60,000 nt of DNA from Cryptomeria japonica (GCF_030272615.1 NC_081415.1:605193137-605253136); one strand, 5' to 3'; positions 1-13,108 are shown, counted from the stretch's first letter. Notes: generated from the sequence alone by a model not told the origin. A program made the numbers and translations.

Positions 1-614
1 TCAATTTTCGTCAAAGTCACAGGCCAATCACCATGTGTTTTATGCAATTAAATGTTTCTATGTGATGATTTCGCCAATACAATATATGGTGGACACATGG
101 TAAATTTAATTGTTTCACCTACACTCTTCAAGGTTTCCTTAATAGATGACCTTAATTCACCTATAGGAATGTGAATATTTGTTAGCCAGGGGGACCCAAT
201 TTGCCCGACATCTTGTCGACGTGTGTCTCCATTTACACCAACTTTCACCAACTATATTGTATTCACCTATTGTTTGGATGACCTATAATCACCTAAAAAA
301 TTACATAAGTGTTATAATTACACGAGATTCGCCAAATATTTTTATACCATATAAAATTCCCACAAAATTCGCCATATAAGGATTGGTATAACTACATGCA
401 AAAATTAGATCTATCTCAACATAATCTGTTGGGTTCTAGGCTTTGAATTCTGATCAATAGCGAAGTTTCAGACCAAGGAAAATCATTGTTGTTGACTGCC
501 TTGGCGACTGCTAGTGACCTAAAGCCTAAAGGTGAGCGATCAGATTTTTGAAGTGGTATATTATTGCTTCTTCAACAAATTGATATTTTTTTGGTAGCAT
601 TTATTTCATTGGAG
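1..614. other. Unassigned non-coding stretch with repeated TTCACCTA-like words
   Basis: No coding potential is visible. Between about 110 and 400 the words TTCACCTA, TTCACC and TTCGCC recur at irregular spacing. This could be the degraded end of a mobile element, possibly the hAT copy that follows, but I see no terminal inverted repeat. Nothing else is supported here. Confidence 0.3.
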
Positions 615-3325
615 ATGTCGAATAGGAAGAGGGGTAGGAAACTTGAATGTGGGGAAGGCTAGGAGAGGCTAACATAAAGAAGAAATTTGTCTTCATACTT
701 TGGCATTGGAAAAGATTATGGTGAAAATCAGGAAGGTTCATCATCACAAGTACAAGTACAAAATTTGCCACCTGCACTGCATGTTGAAGATGACGGCGAA
801 CCTGATATCTCAGAATAGGATGATCTTGAAGAAGATTATCTGGTAGATACCCAAGTTAGCTAGAATGATATAATCGACTTGGGTGGTAATGCTATTGATG
901 ATAATGCACGAAAGGGGAAAAGAAAAGCCATATCAAAAAAGGGTGAACCACAATCAAAAAAGGATCAGGAGTGGGATATGCCAGTGAGGAATTTTTAAAT
1001 TAATTGGGCATCAAAGTATCCATTCATTGAACTAGTGGAGAATCCAATTGAAGGCAAGCCTCCAATAGAATGCAGATGTAAGATTTATACTTGGAAACAT
1101 AACAAGGAAATTAGGTTGCAGGTAAAATTTGACACCATAGAAAAGCATAAGATGGAAAACAAATGATAGACGGGGTTGAAAAATCAATGATAAGATGGAA
1201 AACAAAGGAGGACTGTAAGCATGTGAGGAATGCCGAAGAGTATTATTTTCATGAGAAAATACAGATGAATCATGTTGAAGTTAAAGGTTCTATTGAAGTT
1301 GTTTATGGAAAAGCAATGCAAATAGAACAACTGGGAAAAGTTGTTCAGTTAAGCATTGTTTTTTTATATTTTGAGCAGAGGGTGTGTTATGACAGATTTC
1401 CCATCAATTAGCGGTTTATTACACTTTTTGAAAGTTCCTAACTATCCTAATAGACACTGGTCAATAAACAATGGATGGGAATGGGCAGTCTTGCTGAGGT
1501 TGAAAAAGAAGATGTACAGGAAAAAATAAGAGAGTCAAACTTCATTGCATTTTCTTTAGATGAAGTTATAGTAGTAGATAATACTTCATGGCTATGCATG
1601 CATGTTTATACTATAGAGAATCATACCCACCAACCTCATCTTCTATCTGTTGCTAAAATGAAGGAGAGTGTGACAACAGAAAATTTATTTCAACTAGTAA
1701 AGAGAAGTTTAATTGAATATGGAGGTATGAATGACATGATGGTAGCCAAAAAATTGGTTTGTGTTGGAGCAGATGGAGCTTCAATAATGCAAGGTCATAG
1801 GAATGGTCTTTGTACAAAGATTGAAACTTCAATTGCACCATACATTACTGCAATTCACTTCATGGCTCACAGAATGATTCTAGCTTTTGGAATTGTGAGC
1901 AAGTTTCCTTCGGTTAAAAAAATTGGAATTTTAATCAGAGAGCTCTACTCACACTTCTGTCAAAGTCCCAAGTGATTTATGGAATTTCAACACTTTGCTG
2001 ATGGAATAACTGATGGGAACAAGCTTCTCAAGGATAATGATACCAGATGGATCTCTTTGGATGGTCTAGCGCATCGAGTGTTTTCAAAAAAATTCATCCC
2101 TGATTGGACTATTTCACACAACTCACAACGAATCAGATCAATCGAAATTTCCTAAACTTCTTCACAGGTTAAGTAATTTAGAGACACTCTCAACTTTAGC
2201 AGCTCTTCTGCCCATGCTAGAGGAAATGAGGAATATTATGAAGGTTTCCCAAAAAAGAGCTATGTATATTGCAGAATATGCTACATTGCGTAAGATGACA
2301 TGCATGACCCTCCACAATCTCTATCGAAATCAACCAACACTATTTGATGAAAAATTGGTTAAGTGGCAAACACTCACAGATTTGAACAATCCTGATAACT
2401 TTTTACAAATCGGTGCAGACAGGGAGGTATCTGCCAATGTATAGGGAGTTGAGATACCAATGCACTTCTATGCCATGGTCAACCCTAAGGAACCAGGAAA
2501 GCGCCCCAAGAAGAAACTAGCAAGAGTTACAAGGGAAGATTTCGACAAGATTGTTGAGACTGTAACTACTTCTGTGAAGAAAATTGCATATGATCTTTCC
2601 TCACAAATTAGAAGTAGATTCCCTCCTCACAACCTTCTCAAAGCCATGTCTATTGTGTTTCCTCATTATTGGAGCCTCAACATTGCATCTGATTTTCGAA
2701 GTAAGCTACTAATTTTGATAAAACAATTTTGCACATCCAGAGAATTGGATGGAGTAACTATAAATGGAATATTAGATGAAAGTCATCTTCAAGAGCAATC
2801 ATCTCATTTTGCATACACTATGAGAGAAAAATATGCCAAAATGGAGAACCCCCATGAAGAGGGATTAGTAACAAGCCTTTGGAAAACTATAGCTGAGAAC
2901 AAAATGTTATGTGATTCAATGCCAAAATATGTGAAGCTTGCTGATTTATGTCTTACCATGATATTGGGTTCGGTGGAAGATGAGAGAGTTTTCAGTGCTT
3001 TGGGGTTCCTAAAATCAAAGATAAGAAACAAACTAGACAAAAATTTAGAAAATTGCTTGAGGCTCTATACATCTAGGTATGATGTCCACACTTTTCCATA
3101 TGATAGGGCACTGCAAATCTAGAGGTCCAAATGTGAAAGAAGAGGTTTGGGAAACACTTCAAACCAAAGTGCCAGTGGGACTATTTCCCTGTGTATTGGA
3201 CCTACTGGTAGCATTAAGATGCAGTATGGTGAAGGTATGCAGACTCAGAGTGAAGAAACTCAAACCACATAAAAGAATCAAGAAAGCTCTGAATTTGATG
3301 AGGATGACTGGCAGTTATAAGAGAG
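615..3325 (+). pseudogene. Decayed hAT-superfamily transposase (ZBED/ZNF862-like)
   Basis: hAT transposases cut and paste DNA with an RNase H-like domain and dimerise through a C-terminal hATC domain. A start codon at 615 opens a frame containing a Cys-rich segment near 1065-1095 (CRCKIYTW), which resembles a BED finger with one ligand lost. The segment 1475-1975 carries FSLDEV followed by a VGADGAS stretch and ends near HFCQSPK. The segment 2460-3122 ends with GSVEDERVFSAL and NCLRLYTSRY, the typical hATC dimerisation region. The frame is broken by stops at 660, 675, 816, 861, 996, 1973 and 2442 and by frameshifts near 1150 and 1490. A tail ending in DDWQL at about 3322 may be the original C-terminus. 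I saw no terminal inverted repeats or target duplication, so element borders are unknown. The family call is firm; activity is excluded. Confidence 0.85.
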
Positions 3326-3691
3326 TGGTATTTATAAATCTTATTATTGTATCTCATCATTCATATTACAAAAGCATATTACTATTTGCAATTAGAATTT
3401 ATTATTGATTTGTAATTGTATTTTTCAACTTTCTATTTCTAGATTTAAAATAGCATAATTAAAAAAAACCATAATGTGTTTATTGATATAGAGATGTTTA
3501 TTGTTTATTTATACATGTTTGAGTCTCAAATTTGTGTGATACATTTCAGAACCATATGATACAATTCATCCAATAGTAATACACATGTCGAGAACTTAGA
3601 TTTTCATTAATTCTTTCAAAATATAGCCATATTATACAATTCATTCGATAGTAATATGCCAATCTGCATGATTCTCCATGCAAATTGCAAA

Positions 3692-3875
3692 AGTGAATAC
3701 AAAGTTTCAGAACCCTTTGCAAATGACCCTGAATTCCCTTTTATAGAAACAAGAGAGCAACAACAACTCCTGTGTGATTCCTCAATGTCCATGTAAGAGT
3801 GAATACAAAGTTTTAGATTCCTTTGCAAATGACCTTGAATTCCCTTTTATAGAAACAAGGGAGCAACAACAGTTT
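3692..3875. repeat. Tandem duplication, about 106-bp spacing
   Basis: The word AGTGAATACAAAGTTT starts at 3692 and again at 3798. Both copies continue through a near-identical segment about Ttgcaaatgacc and TAGAAACAAG. The second copy is shortened. It is non-coding. Confidence 0.8.
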
Positions 3876-4167
3876 TAGGTCGAATTGCAAGTTTCCAACA
3901 TGTGAAGACTGAACATCAAAATCACAAACTCAGCACAGATTTATATGGCCATCACAGGCCATATTAGCAATTTAACATCTGCTACATGTTTCATGTCTCT
4001 TGTTCAAAAAATAGAGTTCAAAATTAAATATTAATTCACGCCATGACAAATTAAACATAGATAATAGGAGTACCTAGAACCTACTAATCAGAAATAGAGA
4101 AATGCATAAATGTTAAAGCAAGGGAGAATTTGAGAATACAAATTTACTGGCTGAAGTTTTGCACTAT

Positions 4168-4312
4168 GCATCATAAATTCATAGGCTAGATTAGCAAAAT
4201 AGCAATAGTGAGTGCTATTTTTTTCCTATTCATAAAATAGACTCATAGGATGGATTAGAAAAATAGCAATAGCGAGTGCATCATAGATTCATAGGCTGGA
4301 TTAGCAAAATAC
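4168..4312. repeat. Threefold degenerate repeat, 45-55 bp units
   Basis: The phrase TTCATAGGCTAGATTAGCAAA and its variants occurs three times, each linked to AATAGCAATAGYGAGTGC. The copies differ by a few substitutions, so the array is old. No function is apparent. Confidence 0.7.
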
Positions 4313-4381
4313 CAAACAAAAAAACATAAAACTTGAAATTAAGAGTAAAAGAAGAAAACAGTGCAATACATACTATGATTC

Positions 4382-5649
4382 TTAAGAATTTTGTGCCAGT
4401 TTTTGTAGGGTGCTCCACTCTTCATCTGATGGAAGGTCAATATTCTGTAAATGATGGAAAGTCAACTCCAACTTCATCAACATTCCATATTTAGAAGATT
4501 TACTTGACATCACTATTTCATGCAATACCGAATTTAGAGTTGTAAATGGTTGGATGAATTCCAGAAAGCTTTGGGGAGTTGTGTCCTTTGGAAGCAAGTC
4601 TAAATCAAACTTCATTTTTATCTCCATGCTTTTTTTGTAAGCTTCTTCTCCAATGAATTTATTTGATGTGTCAATAGGCTTAGGCAAACCAAGTTTAATC
4701 AAATTATTTTTCTTTTCTTGCAGCTTCAATATCTTTTTTCCACAACTTTCCATAACTTTTGTTGTTTCCCTTAGCTTTTGGCATTTTTGAATGATAGATG
4801 ATGTCTTAATTCCCTTGGATGCCAAGTAGCTATCACTAGAACTGTAGACTACTTTCAGAATCATTTTTGCCCTATCCTCTTTTGAATAAACATGTGTGCT
4901 CTTCTCATAGTGCCCTTTGATTTTTATATAAATTAGTTTCATACTTAAAGTCAATTGAAACCATTCACACAACTTGTCACTCCTCTGCATTATTTGCCAC
5001 CAAATGTTTTCTTGTATATACTTCATTGTATTTTTCATATTATCTTTCAATCTATCCTCCAAATTTTTTATTTAATCATTTGCATTGTGCAGGTCTTCTT
5101 TCATTTGTGCACATTTTTTTCTTTCTTCCTCTACTTCCTCTTGCAAATGTTTTTCTTTTTCCTTCCCATGATCCAATAGGTCCTGTAATTTTCTCATTTC
5201 GGTGGCAGTAGACTCATAACTTTTGTATAATTTTTGAAAACTGGCTTTTTCCTCAACAATTTTTGAACTGCTTTTAGCTAGTTTTTCTATCAGGTCCTTC
5301 AATTCTGCATCTATCTTCTCTTGCTATGCAATTTCTACTGCAGAGCCCAATTTTTTTATCATTTTCTGTAAATCATTACAATTGCTATCTGCTGCTTTCC
5401 TCCTTGATTTTTTCATTTTCTAGGTCTGCCTGTAACTTCTCTATTTGTTTCTCCAGTTTATTTTTTTCTCTCTCCACCTTTAGTAGTGAAGTGTAGACCA
5501 CTTCATTAGTCCTTTTTGACACACTAATTTTGTCCACATTATGTACTTCGGAAAAATCCATTTGGAGGGTGCTAACTTGAAATTGAGAGGGATCTATCTG
5601 ATTGTGTGGTGGATTTTTATCTTTAGATGGGGCCAGGGGCATAACAACC
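4382..5649 (-). pseudogene. C-terminal part of a decayed coiled-coil protein gene (3' fragment split by element A)
   Basis: I do not recognise the family. Reading leftwards from 5649 the frame continues directly from the fragment at 13493-15227 once element A and one target copy are ignored. The segment to about 5385 is Lys/Glu-rich with heptad spacing (KLEKQIEKLQADLENEK). A one-base shift near 5390 leads into a further coiled coil (5072-5382) and then a mixed helical region ending at 4382. Stops inside are TAG near 5323 and TAA at about 5069-5071; Gln codons at those points would keep the frame open. The ancestral product was probably over 900 residues. It could be a host gene, a captured gene or an accessory reading frame of a larger transposon; sequence alone does not decide. 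Confidence 0.6.
5645..5649. repeat. Target site duplication of element A, left copy (CAACC)
   Basis: CAACC directly precedes the TG of the left LTR and is matched by CAACC directly after the right LTR at 13493-13497. Five base pairs is the size expected for Ty3/gypsy integrases. Confidence 0.92.
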
Positions 5650-6862
5650 TGTAAAGCGGAAAATCGCGATCGAACCCTAGTTGCTCTCCCCTCTTCCAAC
5701 TCCAAGGAGAGAGAAGGGAGATTCACTCTAGGGTTGATGGTTTTCACTTAGGGGAGAGACTTTACATTCAAAAGAGGGGTTGAAACCCACAAGATCCAAT
5801 CCCACGCAATGCAAGATTGGATGCTAAATGAGTTTCAAGGGTTATGACAGCAAGGCTACCCTCTTTTGTAAAGAATGTGCATAGAAGAATTAAGCTAGAA
5901 ATGCATAGAAAGTGAGAAAGATTTGCTTATAAACTGAGTTAGGGATATAGGATGAAGCTGCGGACCTGGAATTAGCAGTAAAATGTCGATATGGCGCTGT
6001 CCTGCAAATTTGAGCGAAAGTTGCCGGGACGATGGTGCCCGAGCGCCACGGTCCTCCGAAAAATCCACGAAACGAAGGGGGATCTGTTCGTCTCTGCACA
6101 AGGATTCCAGATCTTCAATTTCAGCCGCGTACCTGCAACCTACACACAGAAAAGTGAAGATGATTGGGGGCCTAGGGATTAGGGGTTTGCCTTTAGGTCA
6201 AACCCCGGTTTTGGAATTAACCAAGAAATGAGCAATGTTGTAAATGTAAATGTCTATAATGTAAAACAAGTACTAATACCTTGTTGTAAGGATGTTTGTA
6301 TCCTTATGTGCGAAGGTATAGATGTTGTATGTTGTATGTTGTAGTAGTATGTTGTAAGTGATCTCCTCTTCAATGGTTGAATCCTTGTCTTGAATGCAAC
6401 ACTTAGCCTTGAATGGAGACTTGAAATGATAAATTGCTTGAAGGAATGCTTGAATGCTTGAATGCTTGAGTATAGTTTCCACGCTTTTTCCGTCATGTAT
6501 CTATCTCCCCCAAATGAGAGAGGAAAATGTAGTTTATATACTTGTCATTTAGGGCTGATAGACTGATTTTCCCGACCTTAGGCCGACCAGGAAAGATAAT
6601 TTTCCAATTTGCAAACATAAAGACCCGAAGTCCAAAAGAGACCGGGCCCAAAATAGGACCCAGGGACCAGGGCGCTGGGCGCTCTAGTCCCACCTCTCGG
6701 GACAGCAGGGTACAAAGGAGGTTCAGGCCAGGGTGCAAGAAAATGCAGTTTTCAGTGTCATAATCAGGTTTCGGGGTCTCCATTCAGGTTGCATGTTGCG
6801 TCGCCATCGTGAAGACCGAAATGCAGTGGAAATTGCAAGTGTCACAATTTTAGGACGCTACA
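5650..6862 (-). repeat. 3' LTR of element A
   Basis: Starts TGTAAAGCGG and ends GACGCTACA on the plus strand; in element orientation it starts TGTAGCGTCC. It carries one copy of a 31-bp palindromic unit (6664-6694), while the other LTR carries three. Small open frames across it on both strands are chance. Confidence 0.93.
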
Positions 6863-6882
6863 TTTAGCCCCCACTTTAGCGG
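6863..6882 (-). promoter_or_regulatory. Polypurine tract of element A
   Basis: On the minus strand AAAGTGGGGGCTAAA ends directly at the LTR start TGTAGCG. A purine-rich tract at this point primes plus-strand DNA synthesis. It is shared, with one or two changes, by element C at 58446. Confidence 0.85.
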
Positions 6883-7611
6883 GAGTATAGGTGTATGCTC
6901 ATACTTCCGGTAAAGTACAAGGAAACAACATTGAAAGACTTTCACCATGTCAAGGAGGCAAGATACACCAAGCCCCCAGTGGACTAAGGATCTTATGACT
7001 TCTATTGACAAAGTAAAAGGGAAGATCATGAGGGAGAACCATGACTGTCAGTAGTAAGGTTCCCTCACTATGAGTCATGCAAGAGAAATACCAAAAATTT
7101 TCAAGGCAAAGCTAAATTTGTCAATAAATTTTCAAGTATCTTGAAAAGATATGAACGGAATGTATGCCCCCCTAAGTTAAAGCGATCGCACACGCCTCAC
7201 CGGGGGTGATTGCTTTAAGGTAGTGATACATATAAGAAAATGAGAAGGGAAAGGAGCACGTTATCACAAGGATTTAGCCCCTAAGTGTGAGATAAGCCCA
7301 AGGATAATAGACACAAAACACAAAGCACAAGGTGACTTCACTTTCCTCGGGGTCAGTATGCTGTATGATAATTCATGTATATATATCATATGTATGTATG
7401 CATAATTGTTCTTCATTCCCCAATCAAGGAAGGTCACCTAGAAGAAGGGAACACATGTGTCTTTTGAGTCAACATGAGAGAGATCGAGAGATCTCAATGC
7501 TTTTCATCGTCCTCAAGTAGACAACACTAAGGACAACAAATAGAAGAATGAGAATAACATATAGAAGAGGTAACACAAGAGAGGAGGAGAGAATCTGCTA
7601 TGCTAATGTAA
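6883..7611. other. 3' internal non-coding part of element A
   Basis: Sits between the end of the gag reading frame and the polypurine tract. It contains agccccca-type words (for example near 6979 and 7278) that also occur in element C near 58580. No coding potential is seen. Confidence 0.6.
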
Positions 7612-10600
7612 CTAGTCTAGCACGTCATCTACCCCCCGATCTTGCTGATCAATGTTTCGGGAAGGCAGGGAACATGCTAGAGGAGGAACATCCAACACAG
7701 CAGATGGAGCTATCACAAGATCCAAACAAGGGCTATGTTCATATCCCAAGCCGCAGTGTTCTTGTCTAGGAGCTAGGATAAGTGCTTTAGAAAATTCGTT
7801 AGATAAATGGTTATCAATATCAACAAGTTCATATTCACTATCAGAATGAACAGGAGAAGTAGCATTTTCATCATGAATAACATTTTCATCTATATCATCA
7901 TCAAGATTTATAAAAATAGGATCTTTAACTCGCACAGGATCAAGACCATCATGCATCTTATGTTTAGGAGATTTTGGCTCAATTTCCGGCTGAGGAGAAA
8001 ATGGAATAATGCTTGTTGAAGGTGTTTTTGGGGATTGCAAAGTTTGAGCTCTAAGATGACATTTTCGTCAGCGTTCACGTGCAGAATGATTTCGTCTAGT
8101 CTTAGTAGGAAGTGAAGAAGATTGAGGAGGAGGAATGTTCTCATCCTTATCACTTGGGTGTTTAGGTTGTGGCCTCTTAGGCTAGATAATAGGAGAAAAA
8201 GAAGGTCTCTTCTCTCTATAAAAAGAAGGAGGAGGAACTACTCCATATAAGGGAGGAATATTTGGTTTAGGAAGGAGACCAAGTCCATCATGACGAGGAG
8301 GTATAGGTCTACTTTTAGGAAGTTTATTAATCATAGGCATAGTCACATCCATAGGGATGGGTTGGGAATCTTCTTGAGGAAAGACATTAGTTTTATCTTT
8401 CAAAGGAAGAACTTCCTTCTCAAGAATGATAGGAATGTCAAGTTTAGGTGTTCTAGGTTCACTTAGAGATAGGATCATATCTGTTTTCCACTTTTGATAA
8501 GATTTGAAAAGATGATCACTTCGCGGAGGAAGAGACTGGAATTGTTTAGGCCAAAAGTAATCAATAGGAACGCTAGAAGTTCTTTCAGCTGGTTTAAAGA
8601 GACTATGATTGATAGTAACAACTTCACCATTATGGGGAAATTTCAAACACTTGTGAATAGGAGAAGCAATAGCTTTCATGGAAGATAGCCAAGGATAGCC
8701 AAGCTTCACACGAAATTGTTCGGAAGATGGAATAATAGCAAAGTTCACATCAAGGGATTTGTTATGGACCTCAATAGGCAATGTAATAGAACCAATTGCA
8801 GGAGAAGAAAATGCATCAAATAGTTTCACAATCACATCTGTTTTGTCATATATCACTTGATTCAATTGCAAAGTAAAAAGAAATTCTTCAGTAATAACAT
8901 TAACCATGCATGAAGGATCAATAAGCACTCCACGGCAAGGTGTATTCTTGACTTTTGCAACTATGTATAAAGGACCATCAGGTGCCCTAATGGTTTCACT
9001 CGAATCAAATGTGATGGAAGGTTCTTTAGGGTTTTCTTGCTGCTCTACAAAGTTAATCACATTTGAAGTCATAGACACAAGACTATCAGATGAAAGAGAG
9101 GAATCATTGGTCTCAATCGCATTAGAGGTATGAGAAGGTAATGGATCAGTGAAAATCTGAAGATTTTGATTAGGAGGAGCTACAGATGTATTGCCTTTAT
9201 CATTCACTCTAGAAACAGAAATAGTATTATTATCAATCAAATCTTGAATTTTACCCTTTAAAGAAAAACATTTTTCAGTATCATGCCCAGGCTGACGATG
9301 AAATTGACAAAAAGCTTTGTTATCAAAATAAGGTGAAGTAATCTTTGCATGATCAATTTGTCTTATAGGAGGAAGAGTAAGCACATTTTGTTCCAATAAC
9401 TTATTCATAATACTATGCAATGATTCATTCAAAGGAGTATACTTTCTTTCTTTCTTGAAAAATTTAGAAATAGGAGGCACACCTGATGCTGCATTCACAT
9501 TGTTGTTGATGATATTTTCATTGAATTTGATGGAATCTCTGTTCGGTTTAAACTTCCCAAATGGTTGTTGACTGCTATCACCCTTATCACTCGGAGCCAT
9601 AGGATGTGATTGTTCCATTTGACTCACAGTCAGTTGATAATTGTGAAGAGTTGCACACAACTGTTGGAAAGAAGTAAACTCAGAAAACAGAAGTTTGTCT
9701 CGAATATCTTTTTGTAAATTAGAAATAAAGATTCTTTGAATATCATTGTTAGGCACTGGAAAAGAAATTTGAGCATACAAATGCTTATATCTACCAATGA
9801 AATCAGTCACTTTTTCTTTAACACCTTGTTTACAATGCATTAAATCAATCAAAGTAACTTTAGGACTTATATTGTTTTGAAATTGTTGAATGAAAGCATT
9901 TGCAAGTTGTTCAAAAGAAGTAATAGAATAAGAAGGCAATGAGCAATACCATTGTAGGGCTTTGTCTCTTAATGTTCTAGTAAACAGTTTTGCAAGCAAC
10001 CTTTGGTCATAAGCAAAATCAGTACATATTGTTTGAAAAGTCTTAATATGCGTTAGAGGATCACCTTTACCATTATAAAGCTCCAAATGTGGAATTTCAA
10101 CATGTTTAGGGGGAATAGCTCGAACAATGTCAAGAGAAAGTGGGCTTGCAACATCAAATGTGGGCACATTAAACTTAGATTGATTCATAGAGGCAATTTG
10201 TTGCTGTAAAGAAGAGATAGTTTGTGCAAGATTGTTAATGGTCACTTCAGTCGAAGAGTTCATATTAGATGTGTTAGATGGAGGTGTTATATTATTGAAA
10301 GAAGGTAAAGAGTAAGGTGGTGGGACTCTATGATAATTAGTCATAGGAGATGATTGGACAGGAGGAACACTACAAGGAGGAATGGAATGATTGAATGAAT
10401 TGCCCCCTTGCATCATGTTCATTTGTGGAGATGTAATAGGAACACTCATTGAAGGAATGAATGAAGAAGTTGGATTGAATGAAAGAAGAGGGTTAATTGA
10501 AGAAGAGGGATTGCCCCCATGACTAGTGATCATAGGAGGAATGTCTTGTGTAGAAGTAGCCATTATGTTTGATGTAAAGGTAGGTATGCTAGCAATAGAA

Positions 10601-10947
10601 GTCATCAAAGGAATAGAATGATTGACTTGAGTAGGAGGTTGTGTATAACCCAAATTTTCAGCACAACTCTTCATAGGCATCACATTCGAATCCACAATGT
10701 GTGCAATACCATGCAAAATATCAATTCCATTCTTATCACTTTGAAGCATACGTTTTAGACCCTCAATTAAAGGAAGAGCTTGACTATCGGGGTATTCTTG
10801 AGACATCCATTGTCGAAAATCGTCAAATTGGTTATCCAATTTCGAAAGTTGTTCTTCAGAAACCTCATGGAGAGATTCTTCATCATTAAGAGGATTAGAG
10901 GAATTACCCATGTCCTTGTTAAAAAGGCTATTCAAATTAGGTTCCAT
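7612..10947 (-). pseudogene. gag: gag plus protease-like polyprotein of element A (1,112 codons, two stops)
   Basis: The first 921 codons (10947-8182) are uninterrupted. Residues 1-270 are Ser/Pro/Asn-rich linker. Residues about 280-445 are a Ty3-type gag domain (GKGDPLTHIKTFQT, LRDKALQWYCSLPS). A C-x2-H-x4-H-x4-C knuckle lies at residues 547-560, followed by KIQDLID. A retropepsin-like fold follows, with GVLIDPS at 673-679 and LGYPWL at 749-754. The usual D-T/S-G is D-P-S here, so protease activity is doubtful. After a TAG at 8182-8184 the same frame continues, passes a TGA at 8068-8070 and ends near 7612 with an acidic tail. CAG and CGA at those points would restore one long frame. The start ATG at 10947 gives the longest frame and follows a 1.27-kb leader. 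No polymerase domains follow. Confidence 0.88.
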
Positions 10948-12217
10948 CTCCTCGGTAATTAAACCTCAGAAAGACTTAATTCTATGGCTTCGTCTAACGG
11001 GAATAGTGTAAGTAGGGCTTATTGTTGTAAAACTCATGCACTAGAGAGGGAGAGAAAATTTTGAATTTAGAGGTAGCAATTTTTAGTAAAATCAGCCAAT
11101 CTTCCAGATTTAAGCTGTTAAATGCAATCACGAAAATCTCCCGAAATTTCAGAAAAAATGTACGGGACCGTGGCGCTCGGAGTGCAACACGGTCCTTGCA
11201 ACTTTTTTTGAAATTTGCAGGGATGAAAGGTATGATGATTTTAGAGCTAATCTGAAAAAATTGAGTGATTTTACGATCTGTAGATAGGCCAAATTAAAGT
11301 TGCAATCTCAAAATTGAACCCTACCCAGATTGTCGAAAAATGCAAAATTTGAATTTTGAAAAAGAGAGGGAAACTGAAATTTTGAATTTTATGATTTTAG
11401 AGGGAATGTCAAGAGAAATGCAAATTTTGAAATTTAAAAATTGACTCAATTTCACGCAAAATTCAATTTTGAAAGCGGAAATTAAAGTTGTTGTAATTAA
11501 GCACTTAATTTCAAAAGTCACAAATTGTAAGAATTTGAATAAAGCACTGAAATTTCGAATGAATGCAAACACACTTTTCAGATTTAGGACAGTAAGAACA
11601 CAATTTTGACACAAAATTTCAATTTCAATGATTTTTGAATGATTAGAAGCGTTAATCCAAGCAATCCCTAGACCAACTTTGATTGTAATTTTGAAGGTGT
11701 TATAATTGATAAAATCAGCCAAAATTCTGGATTTTAGCAGGAAAATACAGTAAGATCTAGCTCCCAAAATTTCAGAAAAAATGTCGGGGACGATGGCGCT
11801 CGGAGTGCACATGGTCCTCACAACTTTTTTCCAAATTTTCAGGGATGAAAGATATTGTGATTTTATTGCGGAATCCAAAGTTACAGCTGATTTGGAGATG
11901 TTTTGATCAGTGAAATTGTCGGACAAAGGTTGAACCAAGAGGGTTTTAAAAATTAGGGTTTTGACACTTAACCACTTAATTTTCAAAATTAAAGCATAGA
12001 TATGAATTGATAATTTGTAATAGAAGGGTAGATCTGAAACAAGCATTAACATTTAGACATTTCACAAGCTTAATTACTAAAAAGAAAATTTAGGGTTTTT
12101 ATGCAATCAACCTCTAAAATTTGCAAAAGATCAAACATGGAAATGTAATCAAGGAATCCAATTTTCAGATCTAACCATGAATAATCAGAAAGGATATTCA
12201 TGTCGGGTTCACCAAAA
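10948..12217 (-). other. Untranslated leader of element A with an internal duplication
   Basis: Long AT-rich leader between the 5' LTR and gag, read right to left. A segment of about 170 bp is present twice, around 11086-11270 and 11709-11895. Each has AATTTCAGAAAAAATG followed by a GGCGCTCGGAGTGCA core and CGGTCC or TGGTCC. A packaging or dimerisation role is possible but untested. Confidence 0.6.
12202..12214 (-). promoter_or_regulatory. Primer-binding-site-like sequence of element A
   Basis: Three bases inside the 5' LTR the minus strand reads TGGTGAACCCGAC. The TGG start and position match a tRNA primer site. It is not the initiator-Met type seen in the chromovirus at 39030; I could not assign the tRNA. 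Confidence 0.6.
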
Positions 12218-13100
12218 TGTAAAGCGGAAAATCGCGATCGAACCCTAGTTGCTCTCCCCTCTTCCAACTCCAAGGAGAGAGAAGGGAGATTCACTCTAGG
12301 GTTGATGGTTTTCACTTAGGGGAGAGACTTTACATTCAAAAGAGGGGTTGAAACCCACAAGATCCAATCCCATGCAATGTAAGATTGGATGCTAAATGAG
12401 TTTCAAGGGTTATGACAGCAAGGCTACCCTCTTTTGTAAAGAATGTGCATAGAAGAATTAAGCTAGAAATGCATAGAAAGTGAGAAAGATTCGCTTATAA
12501 ACTGAGTTAGGGATATAGGATGAAGCTGCAGACCTGGAATTAGCAGTAAAATGTTGATACGGCGTTGTCCTGCAAATTTGAGCGAAAGTTGATGGGATGA
12601 TGGTGCCCGAGCGCCACGGTCCTTCGAAAAATCCACGAAACGAAGGGGGATCTGTTCGTCTCTGCACAAGGATTCCAAATCTTCGATTTCAGCAGCGTAC
12701 TTGCAACCTACACACAGAAAAGCGAAGACGATTGGGGGGTTAGGGATTAGGGGTTTGCCTTTAGGTCAAACCCCGATTTTGGAATTAACCAAGAAATGAG
12801 CAATGCTGTAAATGTAAATGTCTGTAATGTAAAACAAGTAATAATACCTTGTTGTAAGGATGTTTGTATCCTTATGTGTGAAGGTATAGATGTTGTATGT
12901 TGTATGTTGTAGTAGTATGTTGTAAGTGATCTCCTCTTCAATGGTTGAATCCTTGTCTTGAATGCAACACTTAGCCTTGAATGGAGACTTGAAATGATCA
13001 ATTGCTTGAAGGAATGCTTGAATGCTTGAATGCTTGAGTATAGTTTCCACGCTTTTTCCGTCATGTATCTATCTCCCCCAAATGAGAGAGGAAAATGTAG

Positions 13101-13108
13101 TTTATATA
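13101..13108 (-). promoter_or_regulatory. Candidate TATA box in the 5' LTR of element A
   Basis: The minus strand reads TATATAAA here, with the same octamer at 6533-6540 in the 3' LTR. Its position about 390 bp inside the U3 end fits an LTR promoter. Start site not determinable. Confidence 0.55.

Larger units (their letters stand above)
3326..4381. other. AT-rich spacer with two small repeats
   Basis: No gene is visible. The stretch contains the 106-bp duplication and the short threefold repeat listed separately. The remainder is AT-rich with no recognisable element end. Confidence 0.5.

Noticed and set aside
4955-5211. Plus-strand Phe/Leu-rich frames resembling membrane proteins
   Set aside because: They are the complement of the Lys/Glu-rich coiled-coil coding strand.
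5890-6763. Several 60-95-residue frames on both strands inside the element A LTR
   Set aside because: They recur in the other LTR only because the LTRs are copies; they overlap on both strands and show no domain.
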